Part shown: positions 9,334 to 18,036 of the stretch, one piece after another
Layout of the letters: every line of letters begins with the position of its first letter
Numbering within the stretch: the stretch's first letter is position 1
Assembly: GCF_013127955.1 (NCBI RefSeq)
Contig: NZ_CP053435.1
Location: 4,278,001 to 4,342,000, forward strand
Reading direction: 5' to 3'
DNA length: 64,000 bases
Source of the DNA: Spirosoma taeanense
Lineage (GTDB): Bacteria; Bacteroidota; Bacteroidia; Cytophagales; Spirosomataceae
Notes under the pieces: model-generated
Seen by the model: the letters and a program-made list of their open reading frames with translations, nothing else
The model's database searches: none
What the model was told of the DNA's origin: nothing
Program-made: the position numbers and the translations under genes

Positions 9334-10756
9334 AAAACTCATTTATATATGCCTGGGAGTCGCCTGCCTGTCGTTGGCCATGACGGCATGCAAAACTCCG
9401 GCGCTGGTTGGAAGAACCGAGAACAGAACCGTTCCTGTCAGCTACAATACCGGTCAGGATACCCTCAATACGGGTAAACTCAAGTGGCGGGAATTTTTCA
9501 CCGACCCTTACCTGACTGCCCTGATTGATACGGCTCTGCACAACAACCAGGAGTTGAACATTACGTTGCAGGAAATTCAGGTGGCCCAGAACGAAATACG
9601 AGCCCGCACCGGGGAATACCTGCCGTTTGTTAACCTCGAAGCGGGGGCGGGGGTCGATAAGGTGGGCCGCTACACCCGGCCGGGCGCCATTGAAGAAAGT
9701 ACGGAAATCCGGCCCGGTCATGAATTTCCCAATCCTCTGCCCGATTTTATCCTGGCAGCGCATGTTTCCTGGCAGGTAGATATCTGGAATAAGCTGCACA
9801 ACGCCAAACGAGCCGCGGCCGTCCGGTATCTGTCGACCATAGAAGGAAGGAATTTCACGATCACCAACCTGGTTGCCGAAATTGCTAACTCGTACTATGA
9901 GTTACTGGGTCTAGATACCCAGCTGGATATTGTCAAGAAGAACATTGATATTCAGACCAACGCGCTGGCCATCGTCCGGATAGAGAAAGAATCGGCCAAG
10001 GTTACGGAGTTGGCGGTACGTCGATTTGAAGCGCAGGTCCTGCGCACCCAAAGCCTTCAGTTCGACATTCAGCAGCGGATTGTTGAGACCGAGAACCGGA
10101 TCAATTTTCTGGTGGGTCGGTTCCCGCAGCCTGTTCAACGGAGTTCGCCAGACTTCAACACCTTAGTGCCTGAAGCCATGCATGCCGGTATTCCATCGCA
10201 ACTGCTGCAAAACCGTCCGGATATCCGACGGGCCGAACGGGATCTGGAAGCCGCCCGGCTGGATGTGCAGGTGGCCAGAGCGAACTTTCTTCCTTCGCTG
10301 GACATTTCGGCCGCTGTGGGGTTGAACTCCTATAATCCCGCCCTGCTGTTTACGCCGGAATCCCTGCTTTATTCGTTGATTGGCGGCTTAACCAGGCCAC
10401 TGGTCAATCGGAACGCTATAAAGTCCCTGTATTATAGCGCCAATGCCAGACAGATTCAGGCCGTTTATAATTACGAACGTACTATTCTGAACGCTTATAT
10501 TGAGGTGGCCAACCAGTTGGCTAACATGAGCAACCTGCAGAAGAGCTATGATCTGAAAGCGAAACAGGTGGATGCCCTGATTCAGTCAACCAATATTTCC
10601 AACACGCTCTTCAAATCAGCCCGGGCCGACTACATGGAAGTTCTGCTGACTCAACGCGACGCGCTGGAATCACGGTTTGATCTGGTTGAAACCAAAGTAG
10701 AGCAGTTGAATGCCATGGTCAATGCCTACCGCGCGCTGGGTGGCGGCTGGAATTAA
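9326..10756 (+). CDS. RND efflux outer-membrane channel lipoprotein (OprM/NodT type)
   Basis: A 476-residue outer-membrane factor. The lipoprotein signal ends at the lipobox MTAC (residues about 18-21). Two TolC-type (OEP) repeats follow, each with long helices (LIDTALHNNQELNITLQEIQ; RPDIRRAERDLEAARLDVQV), and the protein ends with YRALGGGW, the standard end of this family. It forms the trimeric outer-membrane duct for the adaptor and pump encoded just upstream. The start overlaps the pump gene and a rho-independent terminator lies about 90 bp downstream, so it is the last gene of the operon. Confidence 0.94.
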   Translation: MFKKLIYICLGVACLSLAMTACKTPALVGRTENRTVPVSYNTGQDTLNTGKLKWREFFTDPYLTALIDTALHNNQELNITLQEIQVAQNEIRARTGEYLPFVNLEAGAGVDKVGRYTRPGAIEESTEIRPGHEFPNPLPDFILAAHVSWQVDIWNKLHNAKRAAAVRYLSTIEGRNFTITNLVAEIANSYYELLGLDTQLDIVKKNIDIQTNALAIVRIEKESAKVTELAVRRFEAQVLRTQSLQFDIQQRIVETENRINFLVGRFPQPVQRSSPDFNTLVPEAMHAGIPSQLLQNRPDIRRAERDLEAARLDVQVARANFLPSLDISAAVGLNSYNPALLFTPESLLYSLIGGLTRPLVNRNAIKSLYYSANARQIQAVYNYERTILNAYIEVANQLANMSNLQKSYDLKAKQVDALIQSTNISNTLFKSARADYMEVLLTQRDALESRFDLVETKVEQLNAMVNAYRALGGGWN

Positions 10757-10847
10757 CTCAAAAAAAGCGCTAAATAATAGAGTCTATGTTTCAGACTGCA
10801 CAATAAAGGCGCATTCGTACCGTTTTAAGGGTGTTATGCTTTTTTCG

Positions 10848-10876
10848 GCCTCAGGGATCACCCCTGAGGCTTTTTG
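10848..10876 (+). terminator. Rho-independent terminator of the efflux operon
   Basis: A perfect 9-bp GC-rich stem (GCCTCAGGG at 10848-10856 with CCCTGAGGC at 10862-10870) encloses a 5-nt loop and is followed directly by TTTTT. It lies about 90 bp after the outer-membrane factor stop codon. Confidence 0.9.
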
Positions 10877-11250
10877 TTTGCGCGCTCCTTCTAGTCGCTA
10901 ACGGCCCGACTAGTAAATATCCTGGAAAAGGCAGACTTCAATTTTCCGGAATGCAGTTTTTCAAATTCAGGATTCATTATAAATTTGGGCCGATTTTCAG
11001 CGCTTGAGCTACGTCATTCACGGAGGGGCAGATTACCAGAACTGGATATTGGGATCGGTAAAAATTTTGCATTGCCAGATGCAGTCCATCCGCTCGGAAC
11101 GGGAAGCTGGCATTGCTTTTGATAAGTAGTAATCAGCGCTTTATTGAGTAGAATTACCACCGGACTAATTCTATAACAAAATAGAATTATTAGCGTTGTA
11201 TTATGCACTTTCACAGGGTATTACTGCTACCGTAACTCAACACCAGAACC
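10877..11250. other. Intergenic region with a -7-like box, no gene seen
   Basis: The stretch between the efflux terminator and the next kinase gene is AT-rich. TAAATTTG at 10980-10987 fits the Bacteroidota -7 consensus TAnnTTTG, with a near-match TTTT at the right distance upstream for the -33 box, but it is more than 250 bp from the kinase start. A minus-strand frame at 11014-11214 (66 codons) has no recognisable features and is not called. Confidence 0.4.
11166..11189. promoter_or_regulatory. Perfect 9-bp inverted repeat, possible operator
   Basis: Arms TAATTCTAT (11166-11174) and ATAGAATTA (11181-11189) are perfect complements separated by AACAAA. The site lies about 60 bp before the PAS kinase start, a sensible place for a dimeric repressor or activator. 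The AT-rich arms and absence of a U-run argue against a terminator. Function is inferred from position only. Confidence 0.35.
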
Positions 11251-12456
11251 ATGAAAAGTCCTTCCATGACACCTTCTGCCAGCCCGGCTCTCCTACGGGC
11301 TGCGCTGAATCTTTCCGGGAATGGGATTATGCTGTTTGACTGCCTGCGCACGGCTACCGACAACATTCAGGATTTCCGGTTGATCTTGGCGAATCGGCGG
11401 GCCGAGGAAATTGTCGGCATGAGTGAGCAGGAGATGCTTAACCGCACCGGCACCGAGCTTTTCCCGCATTATATAGCAACTGAGCTATGGCAGCAGGCCC
11501 GGCACGTTGTGGAGACCGGCGAGGTATATCAGGCCGATATCCAGTCCCCGCTGGCGAGCCATTCCGATGAAGGCTGGTTTAGGCTTACGCTTCAGAAACA
11601 TGGGGATGGCATTGCGGTTGCCTTTACAGACATCTCAGCCACTAAACAATACGAACTGGAACTCCGGAAGCTGATCGACAACCTGCAACGGTCGAACCAG
11701 AGCCTGGAACGGTTCGCTTACGTGGTTAGTCATGACCTGCAGGAACCGCTGCGTAAAATTCAGTCGTTCGGCGACATTCTGCGCGGGCAGGCCACCGACG
11801 TATCGAGCGAAGAAAACATTGACCTGATCCGAAGAATGCAGCTGGCTGCGGGTCGGATGAATGCACTAATTCGCGATCTGCTGGCCTTTTCGCGCCTGTC
11901 TTCGCAGCAGGAGCCCTTTCAATCCGTCAATCTGCAGAAAATCGTCAATGATGTACTCGGCGACCTGGAAACGGCCATTCGCGACCGGCAGGCCGTGGTC
12001 GAAATACCTGAACTGCCAGCCGTCATGGGCGATGCAGTACAGCTGCGGCAGTTGTTTCAGAACCTGCTGAGTAACGCGCTTAAATTTATTAAGCCGGGTG
12101 ATACACCCCACGTTCGGATCACCTGTGAGCAGCTTAGCGGCCGGGCCATCCAGACAATGCCGGGCCAGACCGTCGCCACTGCCGACCTCGACCGGATGTT
12201 TTATGCCATTCACATCGCGGACAACGGTATAGGCTTTGACGAAAAATACCTCGACCGGATTTTCACCGCCTTTCAGCGACTGCATACACGCACCGAATAC
12301 CAGGGAACCGGTATCGGCTTGGCCATTGTCCAGAAAGTTATTGAAAACCACGACGGCTATATCAACGCGCATAGCCAGCCCGGCGAAGGCGCTACGTTTA
12401 CTATCTACCTGCCGGAGTCGGCGGCTCCCGCGATGATCAGCGGCTTATCTGCCTGA
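11251..12456 (+). CDS. Soluble PAS-domain histidine kinase
   Basis: A 401-residue kinase with no membrane helix. A PAS domain (residues about 15-130, ending FTDISATKQYELEL) is followed by a HisKA domain with phospho-acceptor H161 in VVSHDLQEPLRKI and a HATPase_c domain with N box (LFQNLLSNALKFI), G1 (DNGIGFDEKYLDRIF) and G2 (GTGIGLAIV). This phytochrome-like H-box is shared with the two kinases at the right end of the window. No response regulator is adjacent, so it is an orphan kinase whose partner and signal are unknown. A convergent hairpin follows the stop directly. Confidence 0.9.
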   Translation: MKSPSMTPSASPALLRAALNLSGNGIMLFDCLRTATDNIQDFRLILANRRAEEIVGMSEQEMLNRTGTELFPHYIATELWQQARHVVETGEVYQADIQSPLASHSDEGWFRLTLQKHGDGIAVAFTDISATKQYELELRKLIDNLQRSNQSLERFAYVVSHDLQEPLRKIQSFGDILRGQATDVSSEENIDLIRRMQLAAGRMNALIRDLLAFSRLSSQQEPFQSVNLQKIVNDVLGDLETAIRDRQAVVEIPELPAVMGDAVQLRQLFQNLLSNALKFIKPGDTPHVRITCEQLSGRAIQTMPGQTVATADLDRMFYAIHIADNGIGFDEKYLDRIFTAFQRLHTRTEYQGTGIGLAIVQKVIENHDGYINAHSQPGEGATFTIYLPESAAPAMISGLSA

Positions 12457-12492
12457 GGTTTGTCTGTCCGGCTGTTTCCGAACAGACAAACC
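12457..12492. terminator. Hairpin between convergent genes, probable bidirectional terminator
   Basis: Arms GGTTTGTCTGT (12457-12467) and ACAGACAAACC (12482-12492) form a perfect 11-bp stem, extended by an inner CGG/CCG pairing. It starts right after the PAS kinase stop and lies 10 bp from the stop of the convergent acidic-protein gene. There is no clean U-tract on either side, so termination is inferred from position and stem strength. Confidence 0.55.
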
Positions 12493-12501
12493 CCTTACTG
12501 G

Positions 12502-12873
12502 CTAATACCGCTCGTTTCCTTCGTTTTCCTCCTCAGTGAGTTCCGAAATCTGCTGATCCAGATCGTCATCTGATAAATCGTCGTCCAGAAGATCCTCGGG
12601 CAGATCGTCCATGTCTTCGTTGTTCGACACTTCGTCGGTCGCATGGCGGGCGGTGGCCGTATCGGTATACAGGAGGGTATCCGTTGCTTCCTGATCGCCC
12701 GGATTCATGACGTCGGGCTCATTATTCACGCCAAGGCCAGCATAGGCAACAACGTCTTCTTCCTCATTGTTGTCGGGCATGTTCGTATTCTGGGGCGACA
12801 TTCCCTCCAGCGGCCCGCCCGAGTTCTGGTCAACCCGCTGCTGATCGGAGTTGTTGTTATTGATATTTTCCAT
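12502..12873 (-). CDS. Hypothetical highly acidic, probably disordered protein
   Basis: A 123-residue protein with no signal peptide or membrane helix. The N-terminus is rich in Asn, Gln and Ser, and the C-terminal third is almost entirely Asp, Glu and Leu (DDLPEDLLDDDLSDDDLDQQ). Such composition implies an extended polyanionic chain rather than a folded enzyme. I recognise no family. Strong codon bias against stops and a start well separated from neighbouring genes favour a real gene. Possible roles such as binding a basic protein or cations are speculation. It is convergent with the PAS kinase gene. Confidence 0.6.
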   Translation of the reverse strand: MENINNNNSDQQRVDQNSGGPLEGMSPQNTNMPDNNEEEDVVAYAGLGVNNEPDVMNPGDQEATDTLLYTDTATARHATDEVSNNEDMDDLPEDLLDDDLSDDDLDQQISELTEEENEGNERY

Positions 12874-12980
12874 AACGGTTTAGTGGTAGCGCAGGCGTTC
12901 ACCTGCTTTATTGCGTAACAGCATTATCCGGCCTTCCGGTCTGTGCTACCACTAACCACCAATTCTCAAAAGAGTTTTCG

Positions 12981-15251
12981 CTACTTCCAGACGACTACTT
13001 TCTGTACCTGTGCCGGGCGGCTGTCGGCCGACAGCCGCAGCAGGTATGTTCCGTCGGGTAAGCTGCTCACGTCCAGAATCGTTTCATCACCCGAGCGAAC
13101 GGTCTGCACCGGTAACATAGTCTGCCCCGATAGCGACAGGAGTTCAAGACGACCATCGTGGGGTGAGCGAACTGTCAAGAAGCGGTCGGTCGGGTTCGGA
13201 AACGCCCACGGGCCCGTTGGCTCTTCGGGCAGTCCGGTGATGACAACCTTGGGCGAGGTGTTTCGTAAATACCGAATCCCACCACCCCTGCTGCCCAGCA
13301 TCAGGTCGGGCGATTGGTCGCCGTCCAGATCGGCAGCAGCCGCAATCAGGCCCATACCGGGTAAACCTAACACCGGCAGCGAATCCAGCAGCGTCAGCGA
13401 CTGATCGGGTCGGTCGGGGAACTGGTATATCCGGACACTACCGTTATTGCCGGCTGCCACCAGTTCATCTTTACGGTCTCCGTTCAGGTCGGCGACCACC
13501 AGCGACCGGGCCCGGATACGAAACGAATTATCCGTTGTAAAGCCACCGAAAGCCTGGTTTTGCAACTGAAACACCGGACTGGCGGCTGTTCCGGTATTGC
13601 GGAAATAATGGATGGTTCCGTCGGAGCTTTTGCCGATGAGCAGGTCAACGCGTCCGTCGCGGTCCACATCCGCCAGCGTAGGCCGGTCGCCCGGAATCAT
13701 CAGGTCGGGCGTTGGCCAGCGTACAGCCGTCGCCAGATCATAGCGGACAGCCGCGCCTTTGGGAGCAACATTCAGCAGCGCTCGCATCTCCACGCTACGA
13801 GCGCCCGTTCCGGTCACAACAAGGTCCAGACTGCCATTGGCGTCCACATCGGCAAAGGCCGGCAGGACATCCGTCAGCGTCAGCGATTGCGAGAGACCGA
13901 GGTAATCGGTCGTGACCAGCACGAACGCCGGGTTCTGCACGGTGCCTTTATTTTCAAACTGCCAGATACCGCCCCGGTACTGACTTCCGTTGCGAAGGCC
14001 GCTGTAACCCACCAGCAGGTCTGCGTCGCCATCGCCGTCCAGATCGGCCAGAGCCGGGGCCGCGTTCTCGCCCAGATCGAGCATCTCGCTCTGCAGAAAA
14101 TCTTTCTGCACCAGCCGGAAATCCGGCTTCTGACTCGTCCCCGCGTTTCGGTAAAACCAGCCCGACGCCCGAAAATCGAAGGTCTGATTATCGTTGAAAT
14201 CGACGTAAGGCGACGCCAGTAAATCTTTCTGTCCGTCGCCATCTACATCCTCCCAGTAGGCGGCTGCATAAGCCGGAAACCGGATGGGATTCTGGGCCGG
14301 AAACAGACTATCAAAGCTGGTAAAATTTGCATTTGCGTCGTTGGTGCCGGTGTTGCGCAGCCGGGCGATGTTCTGGCAGGAAACAAACCCAAAGAGCAGG
14401 TCTTTACGCCCGTCGCCATCGGCATCCAGAACGGTCAGCGTATTGCCGGTATGCATGGGCCGGGCTCCCTTTGTTGAGGTTTGGGCCGGTAAAGCCTTCA
14501 TAGCGCCGGGCTGGGCCATGCCGACTACCCCGTTGCAGGGAATACCAAACGTAAAGTCGTTGCAGTACTCTTTCCGAAAATGGCCCCAGAACTCGCAGCT
14601 CATCCGCTTGAAGTCCAGGCCATCTTTTTTACCCGTTCGCTCGACGCTCATGTTCTGCTGGAACGCAATCAGATTACCGGTCGGGTCAAAGGAAAGCACA
14701 TCCACATCGCCATCATCGTCGAAATCCGTAATGGCTGGCAGGTCGGTTGACGAAGCGTACAGGGGCTGCGCACCACTGAAGCCTTCAGTCATGAGCGGAT
14801 TGGCGACCAGCCGAAAGGCCGGTCGGCCGTTCTGCGATTCGTTGCGGTACACCCGAACGTTGCTGGCACCAAGGGTAAAAACGTCTTTCTTTCCGTCGCC
14901 GTCGTAATCCACCAGAATCATCCAGTCCTCAATGGGCGGCAGCGCCGTTTCGTATTCCGGCGCGTACTGCCAGGCAATCCCGCTGCCCGTCGGGTTGTCG
15001 ATGGCCACGAACGTACTGGCTTTTCGGGTAGTCCGGTCGAACACCAGCAAATCCTCGCGGGCATCGTCGTTGAGCCGCAGCGTAGCGTACAAGGTCGCGT
15101 TCAGGCCACCGGCCCATGGATTGAGCAGCGTTCGCCCGTTCAGGCTGACGGTTGGCCGTTGATCGTATTGAAAGGAAAACAGCCTGGTCGTCGACTGGGC
15201 AAATCCAGCACTGGCGAACAGGCAGCAAACGAGCGTAAACGCCTTTTTCAT
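12981..15251 (-). CDS. FG-GAP/VCBS repeat protein with T9SS C-terminal sorting domain
   Basis: A 756-residue exported protein. A Sec signal peptide (MKKAFTLVCCLFASAGFAQ) is followed by at least nine FG-GAP/VCBS-type blades, each carrying an Asp-rich calcium-binding loop (VDYDGDGKKDVFTLG, TDFDDDGDVDVLSFD, LDADGDGRKDLLFGF, ADLDGDGDADLLVGY, ADVDRDGRVDLLIGK). They probably fold as one or two beta-propellers. The last 80 residues are a T9SS sorting domain (FPNPTDRFLTV ... LPDGTYLLRL ... VQKVVVWK), which sends the protein through the type IX machinery to the cell surface or medium. Adhesion or polymer binding is plausible, but no ligand can be assigned. It diverges from murF. Confidence 0.9.
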   Translation of the reverse strand: MKKAFTLVCCLFASAGFAQSTTRLFSFQYDQRPTVSLNGRTLLNPWAGGLNATLYATLRLNDDAREDLLVFDRTTRKASTFVAIDNPTGSGIAWQYAPEYETALPPIEDWMILVDYDGDGKKDVFTLGASNVRVYRNESQNGRPAFRLVANPLMTEGFSGAQPLYASSTDLPAITDFDDDGDVDVLSFDPTGNLIAFQQNMSVERTGKKDGLDFKRMSCEFWGHFRKEYCNDFTFGIPCNGVVGMAQPGAMKALPAQTSTKGARPMHTGNTLTVLDADGDGRKDLLFGFVSCQNIARLRNTGTNDANANFTSFDSLFPAQNPIRFPAYAAAYWEDVDGDGQKDLLASPYVDFNDNQTFDFRASGWFYRNAGTSQKPDFRLVQKDFLQSEMLDLGENAAPALADLDGDGDADLLVGYSGLRNGSQYRGGIWQFENKGTVQNPAFVLVTTDYLGLSQSLTLTDVLPAFADVDANGSLDLVVTGTGARSVEMRALLNVAPKGAAVRYDLATAVRWPTPDLMIPGDRPTLADVDRDGRVDLLIGKSSDGTIHYFRNTGTAASPVFQLQNQAFGGFTTDNSFRIRARSLVVADLNGDRKDELVAAGNNGSVRIYQFPDRPDQSLTLLDSLPVLGLPGMGLIAAAADLDGDQSPDLMLGSRGGGIRYLRNTSPKVVITGLPEEPTGPWAFPNPTDRFLTVRSPHDGRLELLSLSGQTMLPVQTVRSGDETILDVSSLPDGTYLLRLSADSRPAQVQKVVVWK

Positions 15252-15252
15252 C

Positions 15253-15260
15253 TATATTTG
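15253..15260 (+). promoter_or_regulatory. Candidate -7 box for murF
   Basis: TATATTTG matches the Bacteroidota sigma-A -7 consensus TAnnTTTG and lies in the divergent region about 100 bp before murF. No convincing -33 TTTG was found at the usual 19-nt spacing, so this is weak. Confidence 0.3.
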
Positions 15261-15359
15261 AGCAATTTCGGGCGCGGTTCGGCAAATTCAGGCCGAATCG
15301 ACAGGTAGATAGCCAACGAAGCCGCGCCTTTCTACAACGATGAATCCTAGCCGTTTGTG

Positions 15360-16670
15360 ATGCTCACAACCGAACAACTCTACCATAAATTTCAGGAATG
15401 CACCGGTGTCTCGACCGACACGCGCCGAATTACGCCGGATTGCCTGTTTGTGGCGCTTAAAGGCGCAAATTTCGACGGAAATCAGTTTGCCGAACAGGCG
15501 ATTGCGTCGGGTGCGCGCTATGCCCTTATTGATGATCCTGCTGTCGCTGAGCGTATGCCAGACCGCTGCCTGCTCGTGACCGATGGTTTACTGGCCTTGC
15601 AGGACCTGGCCCGATACCACCGCCAGACGCTGACGATTCCCATCATCGGCCTGACGGGCTCCAACGGCAAAACTACCACCAAAGAGCTGATTGCGGCCGT
15701 ACTCTCGAAAAACCTGCGCACCTATGCCACAACGGGCAACCTCAACAATCACATTGGCGTCCCGCTTACGCTTCTGGCCGTCAATGAGCAGCACGAAATA
15801 GCGGTGGTCGAGATGGGGGCCAACCACCAGAAAGAGATTGAACTACTCTGCTCCATTGCCCAGCCTACTTACGGCCTGATTACGAACGTAGGCAAGGCCC
15901 ACCTCGAAGGGTTCGGTGGTATTGAAGGCGTTCGGAAGGGTAAGGGCGAGTTGTATGACTTCCTGGCTCGGAACGGAAAAACGGTTTTTATCAACTCCCG
16001 CGATACCGTCCTGACTGCCATGTACCGCGAGCGCCTGAAAACGTTACGTTCCGAAACTACCTTCGCCGAAGCCATTTTCTATCCGGGCGACCCCATCGAA
16101 TTACTTCAGGAATCGCCGGTGGTTATTTACCGCGATGCGGCCGGCCGCGAAGTAACTACGCATCTGCCGGGCCGCTATAACTTCGACAACATGCTGGCGG
16201 CCCTGGCCATTGGGCAGTATTTTGGCGTATCGCCCGAAGAAGCCAATCGCGCCATCGCTGATTATAACCCGACGAACAACCGCTCGCAGTTGATTCAGAA
16301 AGGCTCCAACACAGTGCTGCTCGACGCTTACAACGCCAATCCAAGCTCGATGGTGGCTGCCATCCGGCAGTTTGCCGCCATGCCCGCCCGGCGTAAAGCG
16401 GTCATTCTGGGGGATATGTTTGAGCTTGGCGAGGAAAGCGAAGCCGAACACGCGGCCCTAGGCAAGCTCATTGCCGAAAGCAACTTCGATCTGGTTATCC
16501 TGGCGGGAAAAGACATGAAATTCGCGCTGGGCGCCTTACCCAAAGCCTATTATTTCCCGGATAAATTTTCGCTTCATAACTGGGTGATGGACAACCCCAT
16601 GACCGATACGCATATATTAATTAAAGGCTCCCGGGGCATCAGTCTGGAATCCGTTGTACAGTTCATTTAA
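15360..16670 (+). CDS. murF: UDP-N-acetylmuramoyl-tripeptide--D-alanyl-D-alanine ligase
   Basis: MurF adds D-Ala-D-Ala to the UDP-MurNAc-tripeptide, the last cytoplasmic step of peptidoglycan precursor synthesis. The 436-residue product has the Mur ligase order: N-terminal substrate domain (residues 1-95, STDTRRITPDCLFVALKGAN), central ATPase with P-loop GLTGSNGKTTTKELI (about 98-112) and AVVEMGANHQKEIE, and C-terminal domain (about 310-436, LLDAYNANPSSMVAAI, VILGDMFELGEES). DAYNANP is typical of MurF rather than MurE. I chose the ATG at 15360; a GTG directly before it would add only one residue. It stands apart from other mur genes and is followed 14 bp later by an SGNH hydrolase gene. Confidence 0.95.
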   Translation: MLTTEQLYHKFQECTGVSTDTRRITPDCLFVALKGANFDGNQFAEQAIASGARYALIDDPAVAERMPDRCLLVTDGLLALQDLARYHRQTLTIPIIGLTGSNGKTTTKELIAAVLSKNLRTYATTGNLNNHIGVPLTLLAVNEQHEIAVVEMGANHQKEIELLCSIAQPTYGLITNVGKAHLEGFGGIEGVRKGKGELYDFLARNGKTVFINSRDTVLTAMYRERLKTLRSETTFAEAIFYPGDPIELLQESPVVIYRDAAGREVTTHLPGRYNFDNMLAALAIGQYFGVSPEEANRAIADYNPTNNRSQLIQKGSNTVLLDAYNANPSSMVAAIRQFAAMPARRKAVILGDMFELGEESEAEHAALGKLIAESNFDLVILAGKDMKFALGALPKAYYFPDKFSLHNWVMDNPMTDTHILIKGSRGISLESVVQFI

Positions 16671-16684
16671 AACCCCTCTACCTC

Positions 16685-17350
16685 ATGAAGTTTGCCGGAT
16701 GTGTGATCCTATTGCTGAGTAGCCTGACCGCTTTTTCTCAGGCGCAGTCCCAATCTGTAAAACCACCGTTCGAGTCGGAAATTCTCGCCTTCGAGCAGGC
16801 CGACCGGACCTCGCCCCCACCCCAGCATCCGATTGTGTTCACGGGCAGTTCGTCGATTCGCTTCTGGACCGACCTGTCCAGATACTTCCCGGACAAAACC
16901 ATTCTGAACCGAGGTTTCGGCGGCTCCCAGCTCAGCGACGTACTACGTTACGTTGACCGGGTTATCCTGCCTTACCAGCCGAAACAAATCGTGCTGTATG
17001 CGGGCGAGAACGACATTGCTTCGGGCAAGCAATCGGCCCAGCAGACCTACGAGCGTTTCGTCAGCCTATTCAATTACGTCCGCAAAAAGCTCCCGAACGT
17101 TCCCTTTACGTTCATCGCCATCAAACCCAGCCCTTCGCGTCGGCAGTATTTTGGCGAAGTTGACGAAGCCAATCGGCTCATCAGCCGGTTTCTGGCCCGC
17201 CAGCGCAACACCGATTTTGTGGATATCCGTCCGGTTATGCTGAAGGCCAACGGGCAGCCCGAAGGCGATCTGTTCCGCTCCGACAGCCTGCACATGACCG
17301 AAAAAGGTTACCAGCGCTGGGCAAAAGTGCTGAAGCCGTATCTGAAATAG
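16685..17350 (+). CDS. Secreted SGNH/GDSL-family hydrolase
   Basis: A 221-residue protein with a Sec signal peptide (about 22 residues, ending FSQAQ). All four SGNH blocks can be read: FTGSSSIRFW (nucleophile Ser, about residue 57), LNRGFGGSQLSD (Gly), LYAGENDIA (Asn) and DSLHMTEKGYQRW (Asp and His near the C-terminus). Such enzymes are esterases or lipases acting on small acyl esters or acetylated sugars in the periplasm. The substrate is not predictable. The gene follows murF by only 14 bp and is probably cotranscribed with it, which might hint at an envelope substrate. Confidence 0.88.
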   Translation: MKFAGCVILLLSSLTAFSQAQSQSVKPPFESEILAFEQADRTSPPPQHPIVFTGSSSIRFWTDLSRYFPDKTILNRGFGGSQLSDVLRYVDRVILPYQPKQIVLYAGENDIASGKQSAQQTYERFVSLFNYVRKKLPNVPFTFIAIKPSPSRRQYFGEVDEANRLISRFLARQRNTDFVDIRPVMLKANGQPEGDLFRSDSLHMTEKGYQRWAKVLKPYLK

Positions 17351-17353
17351 AAC

Positions 17354-17845
17354 TTACAACTGCATCTCCATCCGGATATTGGCCCGGGCGTAGGGAGTCG
17401 GTACCTGCGGAACCTCCCGGAAACCCAGACGGGCATATAAAGTCAGGGCGGGCATCAGCATTCGGTTCGATTCGAGCCAGAGGGTATCGATACCGAGTTG
17501 CCGGACGTATTCAATCGCGGCCTGGCCCAATAGTTTGCCGATGCCCTGCCCATGCACGGAAGGCGAAACGGCCATTTTAGCCAGTTCAAATCCAGTCGGA
17601 CCGGTGTTGATTACCGCTACGCAGCCAACAATTCCATCGTTATTCTCAGCATCTCCCTGCCGGGCATTTTCTTGCCGGGCCAGAAATATCTGGCCGCCCT
17701 TAGGCAGAATATAGATTTCGGGGTAATCTAACTGTTCCAGATCGTGGGGTTCTACGGTAAAGTAACGCGAAATCCACTCGATATTCAGTCGTTTGAAATC
17801 GGGCTGGAAACGCGGTTCGTATGGAATAATAGATACAGCCGGCAT
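17354..17845 (-). CDS. GNAT-family N-acetyltransferase
   Basis: A 163-residue GCN5-related acetyltransferase. Motif A, which binds acetyl-CoA, is clear (AKMAVSPSVHGQGIGKLLGQ, about residues 87-106, with the Q/RxxGxG/A loop as HGQGIG), preceded by GCVAVINTG and followed by LWLESNRMLMPALTLYARLG. The acceptor substrate cannot be told from sequence. It is convergent with the SGNH hydrolase gene, the two stops being only 3 bp apart, and diverges from ahcY. Confidence 0.88.
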   Translation of the reverse strand: MPAVSIIPYEPRFQPDFKRLNIEWISRYFTVEPHDLEQLDYPEIYILPKGGQIFLARQENARQGDAENNDGIVGCVAVINTGPTGFELAKMAVSPSVHGQGIGKLLGQAAIEYVRQLGIDTLWLESNRMLMPALTLYARLGFREVPQVPTPYARANIRMEMQL

Positions 17846-17956
17846 AGCTATCAGTGCGTTGACAGAGGTTAATGGAAGATGCTTTTGAATACGTCGTCAA
17901 AAATACCGTTTGCTTGAATTGGGATCATTAAATTAGCCTTTCTGAGGTGTGTTGTC

Positions 17957-17964
17957 TAATTTTG
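17957..17964 (+). promoter_or_regulatory. Candidate -7 promoter box of ahcY
   Basis: TAATTTTG fits the Bacteroidota -7 consensus TAnnTTTG. A near-match to the -33 box (TTAG at 17933-17936) lies 20 nt upstream. The box is about 73 bp before the ahcY ATG, implying a leader of roughly 65 nt. I looked for an S-adenosylhomocysteine riboswitch fold here and saw none. Confidence 0.45.
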
Positions 17965-18036
17965 CACTTTATTAAGAAAGCCTCGGTTTACTCTTTTTCA
18001 ACACAACAATCCGTAAACCGTTTAGACTGATCAATC

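Noticed and set aside
11014..11214. 66-codon minus-strand frame in the intergenic region before the PAS kinase
   Set aside because: It has a weakly hydrophobic start but no ribosome-binding or promoter signal and no family. It contains the palindrome, which is better explained as a regulatory site.
13560..14222. 220-codon plus-strand frame
   Set aside because: It is antisense to the FG-GAP repeat gene; the repeated Asp-loop codons read backwards give a long open frame without protein features.
17846..18036. Possible S-adenosylhomocysteine or SAM riboswitch before ahcY
   Set aside because: The leader downstream of the -7 box is only about 65 nt and shows no paired architecture like those riboswitches.
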